A DNA stretch of 64,000 nt from Phalacrocorax aristotelis (GCF_949628215.1 NC_134277.1:31075058-31139057), one strand, 5' to 3'; counted from the first letter of the stretch, positions 13,001 to 26,843 are shown. The notes: generated from the letters alone by a model not told the origin. Numbers and translations: made by a program.

Positions 13001-15366
13001 TATATCCATAGTTAATTAACTTTTAATTACAAACCTTCCTATCTCCTCTCCTCTGAGTTCTTAAAAAAATCTTGCCCAAAAAGCAATTCAGCAAACCTAC
13101 TATTTCTAAAATAAGAAACAAAGCTGAGACAATAAACAAATCCACCTGTTCTCCAAAGCAAACATTTATACCTGGACATGTAGTTTATTGAAGAACCACA
13201 TAAATGGCATATAGCCAATGATATATTTTCATGGCAAACAATATATTTTCCTCCTTCTGTCTTCATGACAGTATAAATCATGTCTTCATTTATTTGCCAA
13301 GCTGCTATAGCAGGAATTTAACTTCCCTGTTTTTGAGTTTACCTAAGGTAATTAAAAGCAAACTTCTACTTAGCTGTTATGGCCAAAAGAAATTTGTCCA
13401 ATAATATTCTGTCTCAAGGAAAATTTACTTTAGATAAAGTTTTCATAATAGTAATTAAATGATAATTTATCTTAAAACCTGCTAAACAAAACCTTTCTCT
13501 TTAAGTAAATGTGTCTTATTTTTTCCCGAGTCTTGATCAGTACATTTGCCAAACCAGTTTGTCCTGCAACTCCAAAGTTGTGCTTTCTAAGGTCATCACT
13601 TCAGAGGGCCTGACCGTAGCAAGCCAATCTATAGCATCTGTATCTTAGGAAATGTTCTCAAGGTTTCAGAACCTTCCCTGTTCCATATGAGGAGAAAACT
13701 AAGACTTTAACAATTTGACTGATTTCAAAAGCTAATTCCAGGAAGTCTGATAACTACACAACCAAGAAATTTTAGCTGTGAGCGTGAAATTGAATTTCAG
13801 GTCCTTGTTACAAATCAGGCACTTTGTTTGGGGATTTCAGTGTCACCAGTCAGTGCTCTAATCTCAGGACTAATGTTTTTCTTTGGTGAAACAAGTAATT
13901 ATAAGTCAGCATGTCTGAAAAGAAATAAGAAAAAAGCAAAAAAGCAAGTTGCAACCCAAAATTCCTGATTAAGATCCTGATAACGACAAAACATCCTCAG
14001 ACTCTCCTCAGGACTTGGTCCAGAGGTAAAGAGGATCTCCGTTCTGAGGAAAATAGTGCATATTTTCTAATTGCTTTGACATATCATTAACCTTTAAGCC
14101 AACTGAAACTTCAGACTACTTAGTTCTGGCAGGCTGTAGACTGTACAGTGATGCAAATTCAGTAGAACTAAGGACTTGCCTACACCAGGAACTTTACTCT
14201 TTTTTTTTTTTTTTCCTCCACTAAAATGTCCCCTGGGGAGAACCCTTAATGATATATTGTCAGGAGCTTAAAAGGAAATGAGCAATCTCAGGGCAAGATC
14301 TCTAAATAAAAAAATGTAACTAAGGACTAGCTGCACTGGTCCAAAATTCTTAAGTATAGACTTGATCTTACACAAAAAGAGTCAATTTCTGTGTTCACTT
14401 AGATGTGTAGTCCCTTTTTCACCATTCAGGCCAATGGGAAATGCTTCATTAAATGGAAATCAGATCTTAGTCAGAAAAAAAAATAGAAAAAGGCACATAT
14501 TAAGAGAAAGGCAGCAAGTAAGAAGTGTAAATTACTAGTGTATAATGTTTCCACATCCTGTGGTGTTCTCTCCTACACACTTCTGATGTGCATCACACCC
14601 GTCAATCCACAGTTAAACATTCATTACCATCAAGTTTTCAACGTGTCCCTTCACACACCATTTATGTTTGATTTCACAGGGCACTCAGCATGCTGCCTAA
14701 CCCCACCATTTTGATTTTATCTTGTTCAGTTAGTCACAAATCATATCTTCCTATTCATGCAGATGATACTGATACCTCCAGAACATCACGGTTATCGATC
14801 TTCTATCTTGTAACTCTGACGAAATCAACTGTTTTATGATATCCGTTTCATCCTGTGAAGATCAGGGGAAATTGTCAGTCAAATCTGTGTACCTAGCAAT
14901 CTAGTCTAATATGTGATCTACACGAAGAAGCGAACTGCTTGTCAAGAATGGGCCAATGGAGCAAGCTCACCCTTTTAAGACACCTTGTCTCAGAAAGATT
15001 TTAAGACCAATGTGCTGGTGTCATATCTTGTCCTACACTTATCTGACTCTGTAAAACGTGGTTTGGTAAAGAGTAGCACTACCAGCAACCAAATTCACAA
15101 TTTCCTCTTGCAACTGGCAGAAAATATTACCAGTAATTTCAAGTCCTATCCACTTTGAATGCAAAATCACTTTTGCTTCCAAACAATAAGAATACATATA
15201 GAAAAAATGGTATGTCATTGATGTTAAATGACCCCCTTGTTTCAGCTTTGTTTTTAGATCTCTCATACGTTCTCCAGCAACAGAAAGCTCTTAAGCTCAT
15301 TGTAATGCAGATGACTGCAGGGTATGTTAATGACTAATTAAATTCACTGGAAAGGTTTGAAAAATA

Positions 15367-15394
15367 ATGCAAATAACTCCATGCAAATAACTCC
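15367..15394 (+). repeat. Tandem 14-bp repeat carrying two POU octamers
   Basis: ATGCAAATAACTCC occurs twice without a gap (15367-15380 and 15381-15394). Each copy begins with the perfect octamer ATGCAAAT, the consensus site of POU (Oct) factors. Whether it is bound is unknown. Confidence 0.6.
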
Positions 15395-15585
15395 AAAGCA
15401 TGCAACATATTTATTCCACAAAATTGAACCCCCTGTGTTTTTAGTATCACAGCTCCTTTCTCTAGTAGGGTCTTCTGTTTGCGTTATTATTCCTCACCTG
15501 TAATAGGACGCCAGTGGACTCATTTGAGATTGGGACTGTGGCAATAGGAGTTGTGTAAATAGGGTAATGGAAAACCGTAACTGTT

Positions 15586-15609
15586 GACTAATTAACAGTT
15601 AATTAAGTC
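15586..15609. repeat. Near-perfect inverted repeat with TAATTA cores
   Basis: GACTAATTAA-CAG-TTAATTAAGTC is an inverted repeat with one extra base in the right arm. Both arms hold homeodomain-type TAATTA cores. It lies about 190 bp from the tandem octamers. Confidence 0.5.
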
Positions 15610-16201
15610 TCTTAAATCTTGCCAATATTGAACAGAAATGTTACCAGTATATTTTTTATCTTACCTAAATCCAACATATGAAGTTTACTCTATGGTTAAC
15701 TTCAATGTTCTTGGTTCTAGGCATGATGGCTTATCTGATGTTAGAATGTATTTTAGTTTTCAAGTGCAGTATGAAGCTAATTTACCAAATCTTGTGACAA
15801 GTTACACCAGAGATCCTTTAAAGCGGAAGTTAAAATCCCAGCATTTAAACATAGGTAAATCCTTGACAACATGCACGTTATCATGTTAAAGAAATGAGGA
15901 ATCAGTATTTGAATAGTAGGGAGCAGGAGTAAGAACGCAGAACCCCTCTACTGCCATGGAGCTAGCTGAAGTGGCCTCAGATGAACCTCAATGACCAAAC
16001 AGCAATGTTTTCCTCTAAGTTTCAATAATAGAGAAAATCTGCTTCCTAGCTCTAAATAATAGACTCAGATCACAGAAAATACACTAGTTCACTCATGCAA
16101 AGACACTCAGTTTTGAGGATAATTATATTACTGATGCAAGTAGATTTATTAGCTCAAAAATCTGCTTGTCAATGTAGATTTGCTGATAAGATTGCAATTT
16201 T

Positions 16202-17262
16202 AGAATCATAGAATCATTCAGGTTGGAAAAGACCTCTAGGATCATCAAGTCCAACCATCAACCCTACACCACCATGCCTCCTAAACCATGTCCCAAAGTG
16301 CCATGTCTACACGGTTTTTGAACACCTCCAGGGACAGTGACTCTACCACCTCTCTGAGATGCCTGTTCCAGTGCCTGACCATTCTGTCAGTAAAGCAATT
16401 CTTCCTAATATCCAATCTAAACCTCGTCTGACACAGCCATTTCCTCTTGTCTTATCACTAGTATCTTGGGAGAAGAGACCAACATGCACCTCACTACAAG
16501 CTTCTTTCAGGTAGGTGTAGAGAGCAATAAGGTCTCCTCTTAGCATCCTTTTCTCCGGACTAAACAACCCAGTTCCCTCAGCTGCTTCTCATAAGACTTG
16601 TTCTCCAGACCCTTCACCAGCTTCATTGCCGTTCTCTGGACACACTCCAGCACCTCAGTGTCCTTCTTGTAGTGAGGGGCCCACAACGGAACACAGTATT
16701 CGAGGTGCGGCCTCACCAGTGCTGAGTACAAGGACACGATCACTTCCCTGCTCCTGCTGGCCACACAATTCCTGATACAAGTCAGGATGCTGTTGGCCTT
16801 CTTGGCCATCTGAGCACACTGCTGGCTCATGTTCAGACGGCTGTCAACCAACACCCCCATGGCCTTTTCCACCGGACAGCTTTCCAGCCACACCTCCCCA
16901 AGCCTGTAGAATTGTGTGGGGTTTTTGTGACCAAAGTGCAAGACCTGGCACTTGGCCTTGTTAAGCCTCATACAGTTGGCCTCGGCCCATCAATCCAGCC
17001 TGTCCAGGTGCCTCTGCAGAGCCTTCCTATCCTCGAGCAGATTGACGCTCCCGCCCAACTTGGTGTCATCTGCAAACTTACTGAGGGTGCACTTGATCCC
17101 CTTACCCAGATCATTGATAAAGGTATTAAATAAGACTGGCCCCAAAACTAAGCCCTGGGGGACCCTGTTTGTGACTGGTCGCCAACTGCATTTATCTCCT
17201 TTCACCACAAATCTCTGGGTTTGGCCATCCAGCCAGTTTTTTACCCAGTAGCTGAACTTCAG
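16202..17262 (-). mobile_element. CR1 LINE fragment, RT C-terminal half to 3' end
   Basis: The left end at 16202 shows the reverse complement of the CR1 tail (AGAATCATAGAATCATTCAG) and the right end is a 5' truncation near 17262. Reading right to left, the translation gives [11 protein letters not shown], then [25 protein letters not shown] (the catalytic FADD box, near 17075), and [17 protein letters not shown]. It continues through [13 protein letters not shown] to the usual C-terminus. The frame is broken between 17295-16990, 16971-16540 and 16567-16343, so the copy is dead. Confidence 0.93.
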
Positions 17263-20200
17263 GGGACAGCTGGCATGTGCTAAGGGAAGTGTCACTGCAC
17301 TGAAGATCTAGGGACATGGACCACCACATTAGACTGTTCAAAGCCACAGACTATTTCAGAATATGCAGATACTGGGTGGATGATTTGATGGTTTATAAGT
17401 ATACACCAAACACTTAAATGTAGAGATATCCAAATGTCTTTATTTTCATTATAAAACAGCTCCCATTAACATTACTGAAGATTAACAAATAGTAGGTTGA
17501 AGGGAAAATAAACTGCTTGGGGAACAGGTGTAGGTGGTGACAGATTCCATGTTCTGAACATAACTCTACTGAATATTGGCGAGTCAACATGCACATTTCT
17601 AACACACATGAATTGGCTGAACACAAATGTCTCTAGGCATTTCAATGTGTTTTGCTCTGATTCAAGTCTGAAACACATCTGAGAATGAGTTCTTTGATGA
17701 ACCTGTCAAAGATCACTCCTGTTTTATTTTGTAGCTCTGATGTACCTCTACTTCTCTGCTCTCAAGGCACAGACGGCAGCGTGGTGCTCAAACTGCGTTC
17801 TTGGATCATGTGGAGGAAAAGCTGTGCTGGCTGCAGCAGGGAAAGACAGGCAGAGATGTGAGTGTTCATTCTGCTAGCACAGGGACACTGGATCTAGTCT
17901 TACCTAGAGGGCAAACATTATTTTACTCTCCTGTGATCTTAGATGAGAAAGGATTGATGGGTGCTGGCAGAAGCCATTATTACATTGGTCTGGGAGGGTC
18001 AGAGGGTCGCTGACACCCAATTTAACTGAATAGACCCAAGCCTTTCTTTGAGTCCAGAACAAAAAAATGCAGATAGCTTGGCTGGCCTTCCCTTATGCTG
18101 GCTTGCACTAGGGAAAGGTTACTGTCAAGTGAGGTCCTTGCATCAACCAGAATGACCCTTGTTTACATGGGCCCAGTGTATCCGTGCAGGCAGTGCAGCA
18201 TTGCCTCAGAGTCTGTGCTACAATGTTGAAAATAGGAGTGAGATGAAGCAATGAAAATGTGCTGGTCACAACACTGACCTTTGCTGGAATAGCTTGTGCT
18301 TCTTGGACTTGACGGAGCAGAGTCCCCTGCTGCTATAGCCAGGATACGCTGTATTTCTGCTTGTGAAGTCTCTTGAATGAGATTACTCTTGGGGAGTAAA
18401 CCCCACTCAAAGAAGGGCCATGTTAGGCAGCATCTAAGGCAGGCGGAAAGCAGGACTGCTTTTTAAAGCGTTAAGAGACAATTTTTTAGCTTCCAACACA
18501 CCTCTCCTTCAATGTTCCTGGGCTGCTGACACTTTAGAGTGCCCTCCAACACAGTCCCCATTCCTAGCTGCTGGAGTCCTGGGAGGAAGAGAAAAATGTC
18601 CACAAAATACACCGTTTTCTGCTTCCATCTTGTCTAGAACACACTTCTCACAGGGGAAAATCTTGATCTTCTCACTGATTAAACCAGTTTGCTGTAAAAT
18701 TGCATTTTCTCCCTTCACATCTGATACTAGCCCAATGTGACCTTATAGGGTGATGACTGTATTTAAATGGCAGTGTCTTTCTTTCACAGGAATCCCAGCC
18801 TAAATAGCAAGTGCTGAGGAGAAAGAAATGTCGTAGGGACTCCACATCGTTATCGATGCTAATGTACCAAACTTCTGGTCCCAAGTAATGTGTTTATCTG
18901 CACATGCTATGGAAGACAGTAGTGGTCCTGAGCTGTGTCTTGTGTATATTCTGTGAGGTCAGGTATGAGCTCTCCAAGAGCCATGGCCCACTGTAACAAA
19001 GCAGGCCTAGATCCTTTGAACAGTACAAAAACTGGCACAGAAAGCCACGTTTATCAATGATGCTCAAATATTTTAGCAAAATATCTGGTTTTGACTGTAA
19101 ATACCAGCATGGAACAGAAACACACTAAATGCACTTTGTCTGGCTTATTAGTGAGTATTTGGCCTCTTTCCACTAGGTCCTGATTTCTGAAATAACATGG
19201 AAGGGAGCATTATTATCTCTCCTTAATAAATGCCTCTCTCTATATATATCTCTCAGTATTACTAAAAATTACTTACTGACTCTTTCAATTCATTAATCCT
19301 TATCTCTAACCAGTCCCTCAGTCATCTGGAGGTAAAAGAAATGGCACAGCCCATCTAGTCCTGAGAACTAGAGAGGTTGAGTGCCATGATAAGCTTACTT
19401 TGGAAACTCCCTGTCCTCTCCACCAGAGAGCTGGTGATCAGCAGGCTGTGCCAAAATGAACCCTCTCATAGGAACAGCTGCTTTGCGCTTGACTCTAATT
19501 ACTAGGGATTGACTGCTGAAAGCTCAACACGGCCAGGTAGTTTCAATTCCTTTTACAAACAGCGTGTGCGGGTGTTGAGTGTAACGGGGGAAGCACTTCT
19601 TAGTCATAGTGTGCATTGCTGAGGGCTTTGGAGGCATACCCAGAGCTAGATTTGGACTCAAATCTCTAGATTTAAACTGTAAGTGAGTTGTACAGTAAAT
19701 GCACCTCAGATAGTGATTTAACATAAGAAAACTGCATATTGGATTGTTTTGCCCTTTCCAAAAGACAGCGAGCTACACACCACTGTGGAAAGCTTAGGAC
19801 ACAATTAGAATCCCTTAAGCAATGATCTCATAGCTCTGTGTGCACTATTGTGGGGTTTGGCATTTCTCCAGGATCTCCCAGATTCAACCCTTGGTGCAAA
19901 GAAAAATTGTGTAAGGTGTTAATGCTAAAAAAGGGCACATTTCTTATTAGAGAGCTTCCTACCAGTCAGAGAGCAACTGCATTGCATCTCCAGACCCTTG
20001 TTTGAAATCTGGGGTTCCCCAAATTTGAGTTTGGAAACAATAGAGTCCTCAGTCTGCCTGGAAATTCCCCATTTTCTGAATGCCAGGCAAACCCAGCCCA
20101 GCGAACGGTGCTTCCTCTGTGCATGGCAAATGAAAGACTTAGGACGAATTCAATTTCAGAGGCTGCTAGAATCTGGACCTCTTGTTGGTAGATATAATCA

Positions 20201-23177
20201 TAATATAATAGCATTGTCTCTATGCTAATCATGGATAATGATAAAATTTTATCTGGGCCTCCCCATAGTAATAGAGGTGACAGTGTAATGAAGTGGTGCA
20301 CGTAGCAGTTGTCCTTCAAAGTAATGCTATTGACTTGCTCTTTTTACACATGGGAAGAAGGAGGCACAGAGCAGGTAGATTTATTGCCCCGAAAGCACAA
20401 GGGACGAGTCAGTTTCAGGCAAACTCTCCCAGGTAAACTTAATCTCTTGTAACACATGTAGAGACAGTTCCAGTGTTTCTGATGAAAAAGGGTATGAACT
20501 TGCCCTTAACCTCCATGCATGACAGCTCATCTTTAAAAATATATGTGACAGAAGTATATCTTCATTCTGATCAACAAGATGGGGGTAGGCCCTTGTGCTT
20601 GCGTGCAGTGGGGACTGAGACACACGGGCATGTTACAGACACTCGTTTCCTGGCTTGGGCAACTTCACTCTTTCATCAGAGGAGCCAGGAAGAAACCACG
20701 GGGCTGCTGTGCAGTGAGGAGAGTGGAAGTTGCCAGAGCCTTTGGGGTACAAAGGCTGTTAAGGAAGCTGAGGTACCTGCAATAAATCTATGCGTGGGTA
20801 ATGCTCTTTACTGCCAAATATACTGTAAGAGATATCCTAAGAAACAAACCTGACAGTTGTGAACCTAAGAGTTCCTTGGAAACGCTGGCTTAGTTTGTTC
20901 GTCTACTTTGGTGTAATAATGATGTATACCATATACATTTACTATATGCAATATATATAAGGAAGAAAAAAACAACCTTTCCCTTTAAGAACCCTATGGA
21001 GTATAAAGTTTGCTTTTTCTCCAACATCCTGGCGTGGAAGCAGCAGAAAGAGCATTATTGCTACTCACAGGACAGATACTTTGCTTCCAGATTCCCACAG
21101 GGGTGTGACACCCAGGTGTAGCTCTTATGAAGGCAGAAGCACTGCCGCCAGCCAGCTGTGTGGTTAGCAGCCCCAGTTAGCCCACAAGGCTTACCAGTAC
21201 AATGCAGTGGCCTGGTCTGGAGGAGCTGGCAATGCTACCGTACAACACGGAGATTTAGGTGCTCTCTGGAGAGCAGTTCTGCCTCAGCTGCAATGCCAGC
21301 TTGGTGCACTCCAGCAGAGCTCAGCAGGAGTGCAGCGTCACCAGCCTTTTTCTGCGCCTCTACACACCATTGCCTGTTGTATTGGTTCACAGGTGCACAT
21401 GGAAGAAGCACTCACCCGAGCAGAGTGCTGTGGCAGCTCTTCACTCGAGCCCCCGTTCAGCATCTCCTTGTCCCCCTGTTGAACACCCAAGTTCTTTCAG
21501 ATCCCAAAGAGGGCCTGAGAATACCCCTCAGAGGTATTTACCAGTCAGGCCGATCTCCATCTCCCCTGACATGCTTTACAAAGCTCTTAAACCTCAGAGA
21601 AAGCAGAGTGTAGTTTTTGTATCAAGGACTGGCTAAAGTGGTGTTGTCACGCCTCAGCAGTTGGAGATACATGCAAAATCTCTTCATCCTTTTTACTTTT
21701 GGATCCTCATTGTGTGAGTGCAAATGCACTATAAATCTTGCTGACAGCACTGTCAGCCATTTGAGCACACAGTCAATTGCAGTGTGGACATCTCTTAGCC
21801 CAGCGTACGAGAAATGACCAGTATCCATTACCAAAAATGTTGCTGATTTAAAATCTGTTCCAGTCAATAATTTTCCATTGACTTTGGTGTACTTTGGAGT
21901 AGGCTTTGGAGGTGAATTCTTTTGTTTTAGGCAGCACTATTGGATTGCTCCTTTAGAGTTGCTTTATAAAAACATCTACAGCTTATATAAATGCAGAGAG
22001 TGGATTTAGATACTTCCTGCAATCCTAAAAGGAAGAAGTAGGCTCACAGGTTAACTGTAAATACCGTGATCTCATAAATGACTGGAAGAAGCGTTACACG
22101 AAAGTATGTTCAGATCTGCCGCCCATGTGTACTGATTCTACAAAGACAAAACAGCCGATTCTCTAAGTTATTAATACTAATGTTTTGTGTATGTATAAAA
22201 CTTACCTACATATCTTTATAATAAAACAAACAGAAGGATTTCAAGGTCTCTGTTCAGGACATCCTCTGCCTCCCCACTCCCCCATAGACTTCAAATTCAA
22301 TGTTATCTCTAAGGCTGTTGTACTTTGGGCCAGATTAGCCATGTGCCCTGTGATTTCCTGAACTAAGATCCTACTCATGTGAATGATGACCATGCAGATT
22401 AAAATCCGTGTTTGAATTATACACACAATTCCTAATTCTAATCGAAGCTCTGTCAACATTTCTATAACTTTGTTTATATTTCATTTGCCATTAATTTATG
22501 CCCAAGTTCAGCTAAAGACACTTCTCCATATCCTCCCTCCATCACAGACCTGTACATTTGAAAAATTAAGCATGTACACATGGACTACTCAGGTGGTCAG
22601 CACATTTTAGGTACTGTAAATGGTCCCAGGATCAGACTGGTCATGCTGAAAGTTTTAATATCCTTGTAACACTAAGCCTTTGAAATACCAAATTTGATGC
22701 CTTTCCTGTAAAACAAAACCAGAAAAAGACATGAAACAATCAACGTGACTAACAATAGACTAACAGTCTAAAGTTTAAAGAATTATTATTAATTTATTAG
22801 TATCTTTCTGGGACCTGATCTACAAAACCTGATAAACATAGCAGATTTGTTTGCAATAAAAAAAATATCTCGTATGGACCATAAATTAAATTAACGTACT
22901 GGAAAAAATGTAAAGAATAATTTTCTGCCAGATACTTCTCTGCTCCATTAAACATTGCTTCTAGCACTGCATTATACCTTATCTTGTTCCAGTGAGAGCA
23001 GCAGGGTAATTTTATTACCTTAATAACACAATTACAGTTAGCTAACACTATACAGACATGTGCTGTTTAGATCATATAAGGAAGAAAAATATTGATTTGT
23101 TTTAAATAAGGGACTGTTTTTAAAAAGGCACTAACTGCATACAAAAAGACACATAGGAGAGCTGTGCAGGTCAGTTT
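17263..23177. other. Gene-free stretch
   Basis: No exon, RNA gene or named repeat is recognised. Open frames at 20473-20853 and 21158-21613 are within GC-richer patches and overlap others in different frames, which argues against coding. The part near 21860-21920 (CCATTGACTTTGGTGTACTT) may be an ancient, decayed amniote repeat. Confidence 0.55.
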
Positions 23178-23238
23178 GACTTCATGATCTTAGAGGTCTT
23201 TTCCAACCTTAATAATTCTATGATTCTATGATTCTAAT
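23178..23238 (+). mobile_element. Very short CR1 3' end
   Basis: About 60 bp: TTGACTTCATGATCTTAGAG, GTCTTTTCCAACC and TAATAATTCTATGATTCTATGATTCTA is the CR1 3' UTR and tail. It is 5'-truncated to almost nothing and lies about 70 bp left of the minisatellite. Confidence 0.85.
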
Positions 23239-23309
23239 ACTAAATAAAGGAACATTCTGGCCGAATTTTGCACGCACCGTGGCAATGGGCAACTAGCAGA
23301 GAGGAGACT

Positions 23310-23415
23310 GGGGAGAAGGGGGTAGGGAGCGGTGGGGAGAAGGGGGTAGGGAGCGGTGGGGAGAAGGGGGTAGGGAGCGGTGGGGAGAAGGGGGTAGGGA
23401 GCGGTGGGGAGAGGG
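23310..23415 (+). repeat. 24-bp G-rich minisatellite, 4.4 copies
   Basis: Four consecutive identical-looking 24-bp units, each starting GGGGAGAAGGGGGTAGGGAG and ending CGGT, fill 23310-23405. A partial fifth unit (GGGGAGAGGG) follows. Each unit has three or more G-runs, so the + strand could form G-quadruplexes. Because 24 is divisible by 3, it creates repetitive open frames on both strands; these are not genes. The units are nearly perfect, so copy number may vary between individuals. Confidence 0.95.
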
Positions 23416-26400
23416 CCTCGGAGGAGGCAGCAGGATGCCTGTGGCTTGAAAGAGCCAGTTTAGTTTTAGTATCATGGGATTTCCTCAAGTTACAAACCAA
23501 CTGGCAGTGTGTGAAGCACACAAGGTCTGTTCTGTTTAAAACAGTTTTACAAACATCAAAGTGCTACTTTTCCTCCACAGACGCCTTTTCATAGCTGGAA
23601 AAATAAAACAATAAAACAATAAAACATGACGCCTGCCATGTAGGTTGTACTAAAATTATACTTAGCACAATAAACTTATCTGTAATAGCATGTTCCTCGG
23701 CCAACTCTTTACCTATCATCTTTTACTTTGCAAAAAGAAACAGTTTATTTTCACTTGCTTCCTACACAGTTGAAGAAGGTAATAGCCAAGTAGTTGTGAT
23801 GTTCCTTGAATGTTCATCTCAAGAGATGGACAAGAAAAGAGCAATCACCTGGCAGCCAATGGGAAGTCAAAATGTGGAACCATAAACAGATGCATTCCCG
23901 TACGTGCTTTCCTGAGAGGATAATTGTTCTTGTTGATGGTTATGTACCTTTGAAAGTAAATAACAGTGTTACTCGTGAAAATAATTAGAAACAGAGAAAG
24001 TCCAAGGACACCAAAGGGATTTTTCTTTTCCTGGCAGAGGAAATTTTCTGGCCTTGTGAAAAAGGCAAGGAAGGAAAGGGAGTATAATGGCCTGGTGTTT
24101 TTTAAAATAATGTATCAATATAAACCCTTCTCAATGATCATTTCTCTCAAAGCTGGCTGGCATGCCCTGTGTGAAACACGAGCCCAAGCACACAGGGGCT
24201 ATGCCATCACATAATGCTGGCTACCTTGCATTGAGTAAGGAAAAAGTTTCCCTTGAATCCGGGAAGAATTGGACAAAGCCTTAAGTGACTTTTAGATCTG
24301 GAATTTCAAGCACACAGTCCATGTGCATGGTCCTGTGTTGCTGTGTTGCTCTGTCATTGAAGAAAAAAGAGCACAAAATGTATCCAATTTATTTATTTAC
24401 TTTATTGAGCTACTTTTTTTTTTAATTATTATTTTCTTTTTTCTAGGACCACACAGTTTATCAGTTTCACAACATTGTAGGTCCCGTAAGAGTGGGCATC
24501 CCCCAGTCTTTTGTGGTGCTGTTCAGGATTTTATTTTTAAAAGTAGAAGTTTGAGAAATATACTACCGGAAGTCATATATATAAAGTAAGGAAGCGGCAA
24601 TGGTTGGGATAGAGATAACATTTATGTTTGGCTTCTAGACGGGTCTAGTCAAGATGGCTCAGGAGCAAAGCTTGGAAACATGGGACAGGAGAGTGCCAGA
24701 GACCTCAAAGCATTGTACCAGGATGGTGGGATGGGATTTACCATAGCAGGATAAACTGGAGACCCAGGGAAAAGAGGTACCTAAACTACTGATCTGGGGG
24801 AGAAGCTAAAGGGTGTTCTGTAGCTATTCAACTGTTTTATTCTGGAAGGAGTGAATGCTGTAGCTCTGTTTGGGAGCACAGGTATACACAGTATTATTGA
24901 CACAAAGGAAATGAGGGAAGCATAAATATTGGAGACATTAGCTCTTTTTTTTGCAGTCAAATAATTCACTTGTTCTGGGAATTATGCCTAATGCTAGCTA
25001 GGATTGAGCGTGTGTAAATAATCTGCACACTTCACTGTCTCACATCAGTTATGCATTTTTTCTCACACTTTATTTTACCTGGTATCTGCCCTTTGTCAGT
25101 GGACAATCAAATTGGAAAAGGAGTCCGGAGAACAGGATCTGCAAAGATAATACACTTGTGTCCCTGAGGACGTGCCTTCTCCAGAATAATAGGCTCCTTA
25201 AAACAAGACATTAAGGAAATGTATTTTTTCCCATAAGATTAATTTTTGCCTTGGAGTCTAGGGCTGAGGGAGTTGCATGATTTGTTAATCTGACTTGATT
25301 TGATAGGAAAAGTTTGTTCTTCAGACTTTCTCATGAAAAAAACTTGTTCCTGGTGAGTGGCAAAAAAACCTAACGAAGTATTGCTCCGTGTCTTTTCTTG
25401 TCATTTAGATTTATGAAATCAACCTTGAAATAAATGTTATGTTGACAGTACAAGTTCTAACGCTGAGGAACGTCCATGCTTTCTATGCATATTTCTAATG
25501 AGAAAACAGAAAGGTTGGGACCTTTTCCAGTAATACACCTCAGACTCTTGAAACGGGAACCAGTCACAGGCTTTGATTTAAAATAGATCTTTCGGTAGAA
25601 ATAGAACTTTCTGTAGAAAGATCTTGAGCAACATCAAGACCCCATCTTGAACATGCGCTACCAAAAGGTAACTATTTTAGAAGCTTCCTCCAGCAGGTTA
25701 GCAGATCTCAGCAGTTTTTTAGTGAATCAGTATACTTTCAATATTTCAGAGAAAAGGAAGTAGTTAATTTTATAAATCTGGTGACCCTGATGTAGAAACA
25801 AATTTTTGGATGCCTCTGTTCTCCTTCAGATAGCTTTGCTTTTAGATCTGCTAAACTCAAGGGGCAGATGCCCAATAAATGTCAGTGATCTTAGAAACTA
25901 CTCACTTAATTTGGGAAATCTGATCAAGGCAACTTTCCTGCCCTCTTCAAGCTGAATCAACGCTGAGACTATTAATTTTAAAATGCTGTGACAGGACACT
26001 TGTTATTGATCTTAGTGTTCTGTGCTGGTATAATTAAACTTGGCTAATAGATAAAAGCTGACACACAGTTACAAAATTCATAATTCTCAAATGTCTTATT
26101 CTCAGAGGGTTTGAAACCACCTTAGCCTTTCATTAGCTGAAGTATAAGCATAAACTTGTGCTTCAGGAGGCAAGTGGGAGGCATAAATATTCTCCTATAT
26201 GAGCTTGGTAAGAACTAGATGTTATGAACAATCTAGAAAATGTTACTTTCCCATGTTGGTGTACCAAATTCATGAAACCTTCAAACAGACTTCTTTCACA
26301 AAGTCAGAAAACAGAAAGTCTTCCCCTTCTTTCCCACATTTCCCTCCCCTTCTTTTCTGTTTCAGATATTTGAGTGATTTAAGTAAGTGTTCAGGGTCAG

Positions 26401-26760
26401 TGAATTAAAAACTGAAAAAAAATAGAAGGCGTTTCAAATTTTATGTGAAGGTCAATGAATGTTTTGAAAGGAATATTTTCAATACATGGTTTCCAAATCC
26501 AGAATAAATTCATATGTGGGATTTGATGAAAAATGTAATTTTGAGTACTCAGCTCAATTCTTGCAGATACATATTAGTGAGGAGCTACTCTGTATTTAAA
26601 AAGCAGCCATACTACTACAGTGATCTGTGTTATTCTGAAAATGTAAAGGAGCTTAAATCCTATTTTTAGTCATAGTTATAGTAATCTTACAACTATTTTG
26701 CCTGACATAGAGAATCTGGCCTGCTCCATGGATATCTACCACTAATATCAGCTACAGTCA
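23416..26760. other. Gene-free stretch
   Basis: AT-rich, unique-looking DNA between the minisatellite and the large CR1 copy. It contains a small hairpin-capable repeat at 25585-25624 and a T-rich tract near 24412. No exon is seen. Confidence 0.6.
25585..25624. repeat. Hairpin-capable inverted repeat, 9-bp arms
   Basis: AGATCTTTC (25585-25593) pairs perfectly with GAAAGATCT (25616-25624). A CTTTC-GTAGAAA motif is also directly repeated inside, so the segment may have arisen by local duplication. No function is evident. Confidence 0.4.
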
Positions 26761-26843
26761 CACAGAATCACAGAATCACAGAATCACAGGTTGGAAGGGA
26801 CCTCAGGGATCATGTAGTCCAACCTTTCTGGGGAGAGCACAGT

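Larger units (their letters stand above)
4257..16201. other. Long gene-free stretch with scattered small features
   Basis: No protein-like exon is recognised. Visible items are a 22-base T run (6983-7004), a short imperfect direct repeat of ATTTTATACAC-containing sequence (5475-5494 and 5502-5520), a GC-rich block (about 10130-10440), the AT-rich motif-bearing region around 8400-8720, T runs near 14200, and the POU/homeodomain-like motif cluster at 15320-15610. The segment 6650-6720 resembles an ancient amniote repeat but is too diverged to name. Confidence 0.55.

Noticed and set aside
20473-21636. Overlapping open frames of 126, 151 and 125 codons
   Set aside because: They overlap each other in different frames, have no recognisable domain, and lack splice or promoter context.
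23310-23415. CRISPR-like array
   Set aside because: The units abut with no spacers, so this is a tandem minisatellite, and the genome is avian.
23240-23594. Repetitive open frames on both strands over the minisatellite
   Set aside because: They exist only because the 24-bp unit is a multiple of three. The peptides are simple repeats.
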